The notes beneath the pieces are model-generated. The model did not search any database, had not been told where the DNA came from, and worked only from the letters and a program-made list of their open reading frames with translations. Made by a program: the position numbers and the translations under genes. This document shows, piece after piece, positions 32,396-40,081 of a DNA stretch of 44,961 nucleotides (positions are counted from its first letter, which is position 1; the number at the start of each line of letters is the position of its first letter). Source of the stretch: UBA12151 sp964600645 (lineage in GTDB: Bacteria; Patescibacteriota; Minisyncoccia; Moranbacterales; UBA9337); NCBI GenBank assembly GCA_964600645.1, contig CAZRJL010000003.1, positions 1 to 44,961 of the forward strand. The letters are read 5' to 3'.

Positions 32396-33691
32396 ATGAA
32401 AAGATTGATTCCGCAAAAATTGAAAAATTATTATCATTTGTGCCAAGCGGTGGCGGCGAATTTTTGGTATGGATTTCCTTCAAAGAAAATAAAAGTGATT
32501 GGTGTGACGGGAACCAATGGGAAAACAACAACCGTGCAAATAATAACCAAGATTCTAGAAGAAGCCGGATTTAAGGTGGCAATGGCTTCGACGATCAATT
32601 TCAAATTGAACGGCAAAGAAGAAGTCAACAAAACCAAGTTTACGACACTTTCAGCATTTGCAGTGCAAAAATTTATTATGGATGCGGTTTTGGGAGGACA
32701 TGATTTTGTGGTCTTGGAAACTTCATCGCATTCATTGGATCAATACCGGGTGTGGGGAGTGGAATATGATACAGCGGTAATTACGAATGTGACACGCGAA
32801 CATTTGGATTACCATAAAACAATCGAGGAATATCGTTGCGCAAAATTAAAATTATTTAAAAAAGTGAAAAATATTATTGTGAATTTGGATATGGAAAAAC
32901 CCGAGGAGTTTTTGGGTATGGAGGCGGAAAATAAGTATGGATATTCAGTTAAATTTTCAATTTCCAATTTTCAATTTTCAAACAATATTCAAATTCCAAA
33001 TTCCAAATTAAAAACAGTATTTGCTGAAAATATTGAATTAGGAATTGATGGATCAAGCTACAGGCTACAGGCTACAAACTACAAGCTTAAATTGCCGGGT
33101 AAGTTTAATATTGAAAATGCTTTGGCGGCGACTTGCGTTGGAATGATTTATGATGTGAGTGAGGAAATTATTTTGCGAGCATTGGAAAAAATCAAAGGTG
33201 TGCTGGGAAGAATGGAATATGTTGAAACTGACAAGGGTTTGAATATTATTATCGACTATGCCGTTACTCCTGATTCTTTGGAGAAGCTATATGAATTGAT
33301 TGAAAATATCAACACTCAAAATAAAAAAGTTATCGCGGTATTTGGAAGTTGTGGCGAAAGAGATCGAGGCAAGCGTCCGATTATGGGAGAGATTGTTTCA
33401 CGCAGTGCCGATTATGTAATTATTACCAATGAAGATCCCTATGGGGAAGATCCGGTGCAGATTATGAATGAATTGGAATCAGGAATCAAGAATCATGAAT
33501 TGGGCAAAACTTATTTTAAGATAATTGATCGCCGCGGGGCAATTAAAAAGGCTTTGCAAATTGCAAGAAGTGGTGATTTTGTGGTTGTAACTGGAAAGGG
33601 AGCGGAAGAAACAATGGCGGTAAGCGCCACCAAGCGGATTCCCTGGAATGATAAGAAAATTATCCAAGAAATATTGCGAGAATCAAAGTGA
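32396..33691 (+). CDS. murE: MurE-type Mur ligase
   Basis: A 431-aa UDP-MurNAc-dipeptide ligase. ATP loop GVTGTNGKTTT, ETSSHSLDQYRVWG, TNVTREHLDYH and a C-terminal domain with GSCGERDRGKRPIMG are present. The residue-3 selectivity motif reads NEDPYGEDP rather than DNPR, so the amino acid added (meso-DAP, Lys or another) cannot be stated. It is short because the N-terminal UDP-binding domain is reduced to about 35 residues. Two inserts interrupt the middle domain: a CAATTTT/CAAATTC-rich stretch (32955-33010) and a GCTACAG tandem repeat (33056-33084). Confidence 0.9.
   Translation: MKRLIPQKLKNYYHLCQAVAANFWYGFPSKKIKVIGVTGTNGKTTTVQIITKILEEAGFKVAMASTINFKLNGKEEVNKTKFTTLSAFAVQKFIMDAVLGGHDFVVLETSSHSLDQYRVWGVEYDTAVITNVTREHLDYHKTIEEYRCAKLKLFKKVKNIIVNLDMEKPEEFLGMEAENKYGYSVKFSISNFQFSNNIQIPNSKLKTVFAENIELGIDGSSYRLQATNYKLKLPGKFNIENALAATCVGMIYDVSEEIILRALEKIKGVLGRMEYVETDKGLNIIIDYAVTPDSLEKLYELIENINTQNKKVIAVFGSCGERDRGKRPIMGEIVSRSADYVIITNEDPYGEDPVQIMNELESGIKNHELGKTYFKIIDRRGAIKKALQIARSGDFVVVTGKGAEETMAVSATKRIPWNDKKIIQEILRESK
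32955..33084. repeat. Two simple-repeat inserts in murE
   Basis: 32955-33010 is built from CAATTTT and CAAATTC units and encodes FSISNFQFSNNIQIPNSKLK. 33056-33084 is a tandem GGCTACA repeat encoding SYRLQATNYK. Both preserve the frame in the central domain. Confidence 0.65.
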
Positions 33692-34112
33692 GAACAAAAC
33701 CAAAAATCGCTCCGGCAATCGCTTCTTCCGGACGATGCCCCATTCTTTCTTTAAGGCGGGTATATTCTTTTTCATCAATGCCGATTTTGTCGGTGAGCAT
33801 ATTTATATAACGACTATGTTCTCCCATATAAACGCGAAGCCGAGTAGCATCGTCAATAATTAAAATCGCCAAAACAAAGGCGATGGCGAATTCTCCCGAG
33901 TCAATCCCGGAAAAATAACCGATGGATGTTACCAAGGAAACCATCAAAGCGCTATGCACGCTAGGCATATGTCCGTAGGTCATCGCATGGTTAAGTGTAT
34001 ATTTTAAATTATTTCCGTGTTTGGCGTAGAATATAATGAATTTCAGGATTCTGGCGAAAGCCAAAACGATCAAAGGAATAATGAACATTGCATAATTTGA
34101 AAAAATATCCAT
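33660..34112 (-). CDS. Divergent PAP2-family (DUF212) membrane protein
   Basis: A 150-aa protein with four hydrophobic helices. MPSVHSALMVSL (the SxH box), DDATRLRVYMGEHS and MGHRPEEAIAGAIFG are the signature of the DUF212/divergent PAP2 group, related to acid phosphatases acting on lipid phosphates. Its 3' end overlaps the end of murE by 32 bases in a convergent arrangement, so mutual antisense effects are possible. Substrate unknown; undecaprenyl diphosphate recycling would fit the neighbour, but that is inference. Confidence 0.88.
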   Translation of the reverse strand: MDIFSNYAMFIIPLIVLAFARILKFIIFYAKHGNNLKYTLNHAMTYGHMPSVHSALMVSLVTSIGYFSGIDSGEFAIAFVLAILIIDDATRLRVYMGEHSRYINMLTDKIGIDEKEYTRLKERMGHRPEEAIAGAIFGFVLTLILAIFLG

Positions 34113-34198
34113 TTTATTAAAAAATTAAGTATTTAGTGCTTTAATTATAACATAAAAAGCGAAAAAAACAGAGATATTTTGTTTTTCGCCAAATAGTG

Positions 34199-34216
34199 TA
34201 TAATTAGGGGTATAAT
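34199..34216 (+). promoter_or_regulatory. Two candidate -10 boxes before lemA
   Basis: TATAAT occurs at 34199-34204 and again at 34211-34216. Neither has a convincing -35. They would give leaders of about 22-34 bases before the lemA ATG at 34239. Confidence 0.5.
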
Positions 34217-34238
34217 AAATAATATAAAAAATAAAAAT

Positions 34239-34790
34239 ATGGGAATTGGACTGATTTTATTGATTGTGGTAGTAGCAATCGGGCTTTGGATCGTAGTGGT
34301 CTATAACGGACTTATCAGGCTTCGAAATAGGACAGATGAAGCTTGGAGCGACATTGATGTGCAACTCAAAAGGCGCTATGATTTGATTCCGAATTTGATT
34401 AATGCTGTAAAGGGTTATGCAACACATGAAAAGGAGTTATTCGAAAAAATAACGCAGGCTCGAACAGTGGCAATGGGAGCGCAAACTCCGGCGGAAAAAG
34501 AAGGAGCGGAAAATATGCTCTCCGGAACTCTCAAATCTCTTTTTGCGGTGGCGGAAAATTATCCAGACTTGAAAGCTAATCAAAACTTTTTGGAATTGCA
34601 ACGAGAACTTTCCGATACGGAAAATAAAATTCAAGCTTCCCGAAGATTCTATAATGGCAATGTTCGCGATTTCAACACTAAAATTGAAGTTTTCCCTAAC
34701 AATATTATCGCCGGAATGTTGAATTTTGCCAAACGCGAATTTTTCGAGGCCGAGGATGGAGAAAAAGAGAATGTGAAGGTGGGATTTTAG
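34239..34790 (+). CDS. lemA: LemA family protein
   Basis: A 183-aa protein. An N-terminal membrane helix (about 4-25) is followed by the LemA helical bundle with NRTDEAWSDIDVQLKRRYDL, IPNLINAVKGYATHE and NIIAGMLNF. It is the typical partner of htpX, 9 bases downstream. LemA proteins are membrane-linked; their function is poorly defined. Confidence 0.95.
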   Translation: MGIGLILLIVVVAIGLWIVVVYNGLIRLRNRTDEAWSDIDVQLKRRYDLIPNLINAVKGYATHEKELFEKITQARTVAMGAQTPAEKEGAENMLSGTLKSLFAVAENYPDLKANQNFLELQRELSDTENKIQASRRFYNGNVRDFNTKIEVFPNNIIAGMLNFAKREFFEAEDGEKENVKVGF

Positions 34791-34799
34791 TTTTATCTT

Positions 34800-35696
34800 A
34801 TGGCAACTCTATATACTCAAGCGGATAGAAATACCCGATTGACATGGATATATATTTCAGGTTTTTTGATATTTGTAATCGGTGTCGGTTATGTTTTTGC
34901 CGGCGCGATGCAAAATAGCGCGATTTTATATGGCGCGGTCATCTTTTCAATTGTTATGAGCTTCGGTTCGTATTGGTGGAGCGATAAAATTGTGTTGGGA
35001 ATGAGCGGTGCCAAGGAACTTACGCATGACAATAACCGAGAGATATATCATTTGGTGGAAAATCTTTGCATTACGGCGGGACTGCCTTTTCCGAAAATTT
35101 ACATCATTCAAGACAGTGCGCCGAACGCTTTTGCCACCGGAAGAGACCCGAAACATGGAGTGATTTGCCTGACAACCGGAATAATTGAAAAATTGAAAAA
35201 GACCGAGCTGGAAGGAGTAATTGCACACGAGCTTTCGCATATCGGCAATCGCGATATTTTACTTTCGACAGTCGTGGTTGTTTTGGTTGGGTTTATTACC
35301 CTTCTTGCCGACTGGTTTCGGCACTGGGCGTTTTTTGGCGGAAAATCCCGAGATAATGAGGGTGGCGGACAATTGCGTATGATTATGATTGTGTTGGCGA
35401 TAATTTTGTCGATTCTAGCGCCGATTGCGGCGATGTTAATGCAACTCGCGATTTCCAGAAAAAGAGAATTTTTGGCGGATGCTGACGGGGCGCTCCTCAC
35501 AAGATATCCAGAAGGGCTAGCAAGCGCGCTGGAAAAACTTTCCGCTGACCAAGAGTCGCTGGAAGCCGCTAACCGCGCAACCGCGCATTTGTATATTTCC
35601 AATCCATTTAAGGGAAAAAAAGCAAGCAAATTATTCTTAACGCATCCGCCAATAGAGGAGAGAGTGGCGAAGTTGAGAGGGATGGATAATAAATAA
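34800..35696 (+). CDS. htpX: HtpX-like membrane zinc metalloprotease
   Basis: A 298-aa M48 peptidase. Membrane segments at about 15-35 and 40-60, zinc motif HELSH near 142-146 with the third ligand in EFLADADG near 223, and two more membrane segments between (about 155-175 and 190-215). It degrades damaged membrane proteins. ATG 9 bases after the lemA stop indicates an operon. Confidence 0.95.
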   Translation: MATLYTQADRNTRLTWIYISGFLIFVIGVGYVFAGAMQNSAILYGAVIFSIVMSFGSYWWSDKIVLGMSGAKELTHDNNREIYHLVENLCITAGLPFPKIYIIQDSAPNAFATGRDPKHGVICLTTGIIEKLKKTELEGVIAHELSHIGNRDILLSTVVVVLVGFITLLADWFRHWAFFGGKSRDNEGGGQLRMIMIVLAIILSILAPIAAMLMQLAISRKREFLADADGALLTRYPEGLASALEKLSADQESLEAANRATAHLYISNPFKGKKASKLFLTHPPIEERVAKLRGMDNK

Positions 35697-35702
35697 ATTT
35701 GA

Positions 35703-35731
35703 AATTTGAAATTTTTATTCAATTTTTAATT
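35703..35731. repeat. 29-bp AT-rich repeat, copy B
   Basis: Exact reverse complement of 3373-3401 before ksgA. Here it lies between htpX and the gene at 35754. Confidence 0.6.
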
Positions 35732-35753
35732 CATATAAATTTTAAGTTATAAA

Positions 35754-36206
35754 ATGGAAAGAGAAAAAATAGTTCAACCGGAAAAAAGTGAAAGTCTTTT
35801 GGATAAAATAATAAGAGAAAATTTTGAAAGTAGGAGCGCTTTTGAAGAAATTGTTAAGCGAGAGCTTAATAATATGAAAGAAAGTGGTGGAAATTTATCT
35901 GAATGTGAGCTTGCAAGGTATATTATCGGAAAAGATAATTCTAGAGGATTATCTAAAAGAGATTTTGCAGTACTTAAGGATGAGATAATAAGAATAATAA
36001 AAAAGGTAATTGAAAAGGAAAAAAATGGAGAGCAAGGACAAGAGCAAGAGAAAAATAACGTAAATAAAATTCCCACTTTTCATATTCCCAGAAACGGGGA
36101 GAAAATAGCGACCGAAGAAATGAAAAAGGAGGCAAGGATAGCGGAAGAGGATAGTGAATTAATAGGCGAAGGTTTTGATCCGGAGAAAGTTCGAAAGGAA
36201 TTATAA
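35754..36206 (+). CDS. Unknown acidic/charged protein, 150 aa
   Basis: A soluble, strongly charged protein without signal or membrane segment. Residues 1-85 look helical (SLLDKIIRENFESRSAFEEI). 86-105 is Lys/Glu/Gln-rich and probably disordered. The end has PTFHIPRNGEKIATEEM. No family recognised. It heads a run of three short genes spaced 30 and 2 bases apart. Confidence 0.55.
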   Translation: MEREKIVQPEKSESLLDKIIRENFESRSAFEEIVKRELNNMKESGGNLSECELARYIIGKDNSRGLSKRDFAVLKDEIIRIIKKVIEKEKNGEQGQEQEKNNVNKIPTFHIPRNGEKIATEEMKKEARIAEEDSELIGEGFDPEKVRKEL

Positions 36207-36236
36207 TAAATTTAATGCAAATAATATATAAATTTA

Positions 36237-36578
36237 ATGAAAATTATTACAAATGAAATTACGATTGCGGAATTGAAAGAAATGTCGGAAAAAATGTTCG
36301 GTAACTTGGTAAAGGCGGTTGTGGATACGGAAAAAGAAATTATGGCGGTTGATGCCGATCTTCATGCCGATGAAGAGTCTTTGTTGTTGGAAAACGGTTC
36401 AGAACAAAAAAATCTTTGGGGTATAAATCTTTATCCGGAATTGACAGAAGATGATTTTGTGGAATTTGATTCAATGATAAATTTGCGTCCTTCGCAAAAA
36501 AACCGCAGCCGTGGAGTGGATGATCTGGATATTCAAAAGCGAATTATTGAAATAGTGAATAAATTAGTTAAGAAATAA
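36237..36578 (+). CDS. DUF5674-like small protein
   Basis: A 113-aa protein starting MKIITNEITIAELKEMSEKM. MFGNLVKAVVDTEKEIMAVD, LHADEESLLLENGS, LWGINLYPEL and INLRPSQKNRSRGVDD match my memory of the DUF5674 family, small conserved proteins frequent in Patescibacteria. Function unknown. The next gene starts 2 bases after its stop, a conserved-looking pairing. Confidence 0.7.
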   Translation: MKIITNEITIAELKEMSEKMFGNLVKAVVDTEKEIMAVDADLHADEESLLLENGSEQKNLWGINLYPELTEDDFVEFDSMINLRPSQKNRSRGVDDLDIQKRIIEIVNKLVKK

Positions 36579-36580
36579 TT

Positions 36581-36913
36581 ATGGAATATCAACATAAAAA
36601 TTTGTCCAATGGACATTGGAATGAAATGACTTTTTTTGAGCAGATGGCTAATATTGGCAGTGAAGTTGAGCGGGCGATAAAATGGAAGAATAAAAACAAT
36701 ATTGAATATAGTCGGATGGCTTTTGAGCGGGCTCTTGAGTTGTTGGATTTTACTGTTTCAGACCCGAAAAATAGAAAGAGATTGAGGGAGTTATTAAGAA
36801 TGCGCGAAATCCTGGCGGATTATTTTGCTTTTGACAATGAATACAAATCTACTGACAAAAGTTGGCAAAATTATTTTTACGCATTTAACTGGGCAGCAAG
36901 AATTAACAAATAG
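36581..36913 (+). CDS. Small helical protein paired with DUF5674
   Basis: A 110-aa protein rich in helices: WNEMTFFEQMANIGSEVERA, then YSRMAFERALELLDFTVSDP and LLRMREILADYFAFDN. The layout recalls four-helix HEPN-like proteins, but no catalytic RxxxxH is visible. Tight coupling to the preceding gene suggests joint function; a toxin-antitoxin role is possible but unsupported by any active-site residue. Confidence 0.6.
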   Translation: MEYQHKNLSNGHWNEMTFFEQMANIGSEVERAIKWKNKNNIEYSRMAFERALELLDFTVSDPKNRKRLRELLRMREILADYFAFDNEYKSTDKSWQNYFYAFNWAARINK

Positions 36914-36931
36914 TATAAGGAGAATAAAAAA

Positions 36932-36980
36932 AGGACAAGCGCGATGTCATGTGTCATTTGGCACGGAATCGGCTTGTCCT
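36932..36980 (-). terminator. Terminator for the 37004 gene
   Basis: AGGACAAGC (36932-36940) pairs perfectly with 36972-36980 and the inner CGAT/ATCG extends the stem. On the minus strand it is followed by TTTTTTTT, the best orientation. It may also stop the plus-strand run that ends at 36913. Confidence 0.82.
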
Positions 36981-37003
36981 GGAAGAGGGGCATTAGTTTA
37001 ATG

Positions 37004-37300
37004 TTAAATTCGGCCTGCTGCTCGGAGCTGATCCACCCAGCTCATTACTTTGAAAATGAATTCCAGTCCTCTGCTGGTTTTGAGGACATTTATACCGCTA
37101 CTGGTGATTATGTACTTTCCATTTTCCAGTAGCACATAATCGCTGGCATTTACGAGTTCGTTTAGCTCTATACCGAGCTCATTTTCTTCCCAGGGGCATT
37201 CTTCCCCTAGTTTTTCATGCAGACCATCCAAAATCTCCTGAATGGTCTGAGATCCATTATTAAAGAGCCTCAATAAAATCAGCAGCATATTCGTGTCCAT
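37004..37300 (-). CDS. Small winged-helix-like protein, 98 aa
   Basis: MDTNMLLILLRLFNNGSQTI, then a helix-turn-helix-like pattern and a wing (VLLENGKYIITSSGINVL). AAGGAGAAC 5 bases before the ATG at 37300 is a strong ribosome site and decides the start over a longer frame from 37393. It may be a transcriptional regulator. It is the only minus-strand gene between 34113 and 43439 and has its own terminator. No family recognised. Confidence 0.65.
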   Translation of the reverse strand: MDTNMLLILLRLFNNGSQTIQEILDGLHEKLGEECPWEENELGIELNELVNASDYVLLENGKYIITSSGINVLKTSRGLEFIFKVMSWVDQLRAAGRI

Positions 37301-37470
37301 TTTGTTCTCCTTGTCAATGTGTTTATTTATTGATTTTCGGCCTCTTACTGATATAAAAAGATAGCAATTATTTTTTCTTCTGTCAATTATCAATCGAAAT
37401 TTGTCAGAGTAGGATAAATGTATTTCTGTGTTAGAATAAATTTGTATATTTGTAAAAGATTTGTAATTCT

Positions 37471-37908
37471 ATGCAATTTAAGATTCCTGCGGATAATGAT
37501 AAGTATCAGTGGACGGCGCATTCAGTGATGAAAATGCGGCAATATGGGCTGAGCGCCCAGCGGGTTTTGCGCGTGGTACGTTCGCCTCATCGCAAAGAAG
37601 AAGGGATTGTGAAAAAAACGATTGCCGTGATGCAGCCGGTTTCATTCAAAACAGATAAAGAAGGCAAGCGAACCTGGGGAAGTGAAATCTGGGTGATGTA
37701 CCAACTGAAATCTCAAAAATCAAAAATCAAAAATCAAAATTTAAAATCCGAAATGAATTTAAATTTAAAATTGGAAAAGCTAATGAAACTAAAAAATAAT
37801 GAAGCTAAGAAGTTAAAAATAATCAGTGCTTGGAAATATCCCGGGGTGAGTCCGAAGAATAACCCCGTACCGGAAGAAATATTACGGGAACTGGACGACG
37901 TTGTGTAA
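37471..37908 (+). CDS. Small basic protein of unknown function with repeat insert
   Basis: A 145-aa protein. WTAHSVMKMRQYGLSAQRVL near the start has the alpha-beta pattern of DUF4258/HigB-type folds (H..RM..R.I....V). VMYQ and IISAWKYPG form a further strand. Residues 79-117 (37705-37818) are a low-complexity Lys/Asn/Leu stretch made of CAAAAAT and TTAAAAT repeats, so the true domain is split in two. Possibly RNA-binding or toxin-like, but that is weak. Confidence 0.6.
   Translation: MQFKIPADNDKYQWTAHSVMKMRQYGLSAQRVLRVVRSPHRKEEGIVKKTIAVMQPVSFKTDKEGKRTWGSEIWVMYQLKSQKSKIKNQNLKSEMNLNLKLEKLMKLKNNEAKKLKIISAWKYPGVSPKNNPVPEEILRELDDVV
37705..37818. repeat. Simple-repeat insert in the 37471 gene
   Basis: Tandem CAAAAAT copies followed by AAATTT-rich units, encoding SQKSKIKNQNLKSEMNLNLK and more. 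Same unit type as in ileS 24773-24804. Confidence 0.65.
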
Positions 37909-37984
37909 TTTTTGTTGTCGTGATAAAATGGAATAAATAGGCGGTGGGCTGTTTGATCTAAATATTAATAATAATAATAAAAAT

Positions 37985-38398
37985 ATGGAAGAATCAAAGA
38001 ACGTTGACAATAATGAAAAACAAGCAGAAGAACAAAAAGAGAATGTTCAATTAAGTGAAGATGCTAAAAAATCCTCAAGCGAGGAGAAGGGAGTGAAGGT
38101 TGGTAGTGATGCTCAGGAAAACAAGGCAATCGCTTTGTTGAGTTATATCTCAATTCTTTTTCTGATTCCTCTTTTATCAAAAAAAGACAGTCCTTTTTGT
38201 CAGTTTCATGCGAAGCAGGGCTTGGTCTTGTTTATCATCGAAATTGTCGGATGGTTTCTGACTCCGTTTTTCGGATTGGGAGTTTTGGTTAATCTTGTCG
38301 CGTTGATTTTGATGATTATGGGGATTATTAATGTGCTTAACGGTGAAACAAAAAAGCTTCCTTTGATTGGTGATTTTGCGGATAAATTCAATTTATAG
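37985..38398 (+). CDS. DUF4870-like (Tic20-related) membrane protein
   Basis: A 137-aa protein. An acidic N-terminal tail (about 1-40) is followed by ALLSYISILFLIPLLSKKDS and FCQFHAKQGLVLFII, the DUF4870/Tic20-like signature, with three membrane helices (about 43-60, 75-95, 98-118). Function unknown. Followed by a terminator. Confidence 0.82.
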   Translation: MEESKNVDNNEKQAEEQKENVQLSEDAKKSSSEEKGVKVGSDAQENKAIALLSYISILFLIPLLSKKDSPFCQFHAKQGLVLFIIEIVGWFLTPFFGLGVLVNLVALILMIMGIINVLNGETKKLPLIGDFADKFNL

Positions 38399-38430
38399 AT
38401 CTGGTTGTTTTTTGCATAAATCTTTCAAAG

Positions 38431-38459
38431 CAGGCGGTTTCTAGAAAGTTGCCTGTTTT
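38431..38459 (+). terminator. Terminator after 37985 gene
   Basis: A 10-bp stem with three G-U pairs (38431-38440 with 38446-38455) and a TTTTG tail. Weaker than others in the window. Confidence 0.65.
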
Positions 38460-38516
38460 GATTTGGAGGAATAAGTGCGATAAAATCAAAATAGAAAAAA
38501 TATACAAATTAAAGAA

Positions 38517-39953
38517 ATGTCTCATTCATACAATAAAAAAACAAAAATAGTGGCGACAATCGGACCGTCCTGCGAGTCTGAAGAAAAATTGGAAAAAATG
38601 ATACGAGCGGGAATGAATATTGCTCGGCTTAATTTTTCTCATGGAACGCATGAATGGCATGGGAAAATAATTGAGAGGATTAGAAAAGTTTGTGCAAAAT
38701 TAAACGCTAATGTTGGAATTTTGGCCGATTTGCAAGGTCCGCGTATTCGCGTGCAAACAAATGATGAGATTGATGCGAAAAGAGGAAAGGAAATTTTAGT
38801 GAGCGATGTTCGTTATCGTAAGGTGGTTTCCGATATGTCCGCAAGTATATTTTTTTTGGACCACCCGGGAATTATTGATGGGGTTGAAGAAGGGAATGAA
38901 ATTTTAGTGGAAGACGGATTGATAAAAGTCAAAGTGATAAAAAAAGAAAAGAATTTTTTGCGAACAAAAGTTATCGATGGAGGAATAATCAAAAATTGCA
39001 AAGGAGTAAATATTCCGGATGCCCAATTGAACATCGGAGTAATAACGAAAAAAGATGATTTGGATTTGAAATTTTCTCTTGAAAAAGGAGTAGATTTTGT
39101 CGCTCTTTCATTTGTTAGTAGTGCGAAGGATATTTTGGATTTGCGAAAAAAGATGAAATGTATTTTGGGAAAAGAGGATAGTCCTCAGATTATTGCAAAA
39201 ATAGAAAGAAAAGAGGCAATTAATAATCTGGATGAAATAATCGAGCAAACGGATGCGGTAATGGTGGCGCGTGGAGATTTGGGGATTGAATTGGATCCGA
39301 GCAAGGTGGTAATTTGGCAAAAAGAAATAATCAAAAAGAGTCTCAAGAAAGCCAAACCGGTAATTGTGGCGACACAAATGCTCAACAGCATGATTGAAAA
39401 TCCCCGTCCAACCAGAGCGGAAGTGAGTGATGTTTCCAATGCGGTAATCGATCATACGGATGCCGTAATGCTCAGCGGTGAATCAGCCAGCGGGAAATAT
39501 CCGGTTGAAAGCGTGAAAATGATGGCGGAAATCATCAAAAATACGGAAGAGTCGCCTTTTGACGATGTATATAAATATATGGATCTGCATATTACTACTG
39601 AATATGCAACAGTGATTCGCAGTGCCTACGAAATCGCTAAAAGCTATGATGTGAGAGCGATTGCGATGATTAGCCTGAGTGGTTTCACAGCCAGATTGGT
39701 TTCTCATTTTCGTCCAGATCAAGATATTTTGGTTGTGACGAATAATGCCAGGACTTTTAATCAATTTTCTTTAGTTTGGGGAGTGAGTGGTTATCTTTTT
39801 GAGGGCGATGAAAGATTGGAAATTTTGATTGATAAAATGCTTAATAAGGCAAAAAAAGAAAAGCGCATAAGCACCGGCGATAATGTGGTGGTGATTGTCG
39901 GCAGGGATTGTAGCGGAAATAAAATGCGTCTGGTTGGAATTCGCAAGGCTTGA
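38517..39953 (+). CDS. pyk: Pyruvate kinase
   Basis: A 478-aa enzyme that makes ATP and pyruvate from phosphoenolpyruvate at the end of glycolysis. TKIVATIGPSCESEEKLEKM, NIARLNFSHG, ADLQGPRIRV and the active-site helix KIERKEAINNLDEI...VARGDLGIEL are present. The C-terminal domain (about 350-478) with TGDNVVVIVG is complete. The only glycolytic gene in the window. ATG at 38517. Confidence 0.96.
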   Translation: MSHSYNKKTKIVATIGPSCESEEKLEKMIRAGMNIARLNFSHGTHEWHGKIIERIRKVCAKLNANVGILADLQGPRIRVQTNDEIDAKRGKEILVSDVRYRKVVSDMSASIFFLDHPGIIDGVEEGNEILVEDGLIKVKVIKKEKNFLRTKVIDGGIIKNCKGVNIPDAQLNIGVITKKDDLDLKFSLEKGVDFVALSFVSSAKDILDLRKKMKCILGKEDSPQIIAKIERKEAINNLDEIIEQTDAVMVARGDLGIELDPSKVVIWQKEIIKKSLKKAKPVIVATQMLNSMIENPRPTRAEVSDVSNAVIDHTDAVMLSGESASGKYPVESVKMMAEIIKNTEESPFDDVYKYMDLHITTEYATVIRSAYEIAKSYDVRAIAMISLSGFTARLVSHFRPDQDILVVTNNARTFNQFSLVWGVSGYLFEGDERLEILIDKMLNKAKKEKRISTGDNVVVIVGRDCSGNKMRLVGIRKA

Positions 39954-39990
39954 CTTTTGGCTATAAATAAGTATTATTAGCCAAGTAAGG

Positions 39991-40079
39991 GGAAGGGTCG
40001 CATAGCTGGTCTAGTGCGCACGCTTGGAAAGCGTGTGTGTCGAAAGGCACCGCGAGTTCGAATCTCGCTCCTTCCGCCA
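39991..40079 (+). tRNA. tRNA-Ser (GGA)
   Basis: Acceptor GGAAGGG (39991-39997) pairs with TCCTTCC (40069-40075), discriminator G, and CCA encoded at 40077-40079. The anticodon loop TTGGAAA gives anticodon GGA (40026-40028). A long variable arm (GTGTGTCGAAAGGCAC region) marks a type II tRNA-Ser. T loop TTCGAAT. The dnaG ATG starts 2 bases after CCA. Confidence 0.95.
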
Positions 40080-40081
40080 AT

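Noticed and set aside
36237..36913. Definite toxin-antitoxin pair
   Set aside because: Coupling and size fit, but no RNase, HEPN RxxxxH or antitoxin DNA-binding motif is visible, so it is kept only as a hypothesis.
36944..37132. 62-aa plus-strand ORF
   Set aside because: It overlaps the minus-strand 98-aa gene, which has a good ribosome site and terminator, and its start lies within that terminator hairpin. Composition looks like a shadow.
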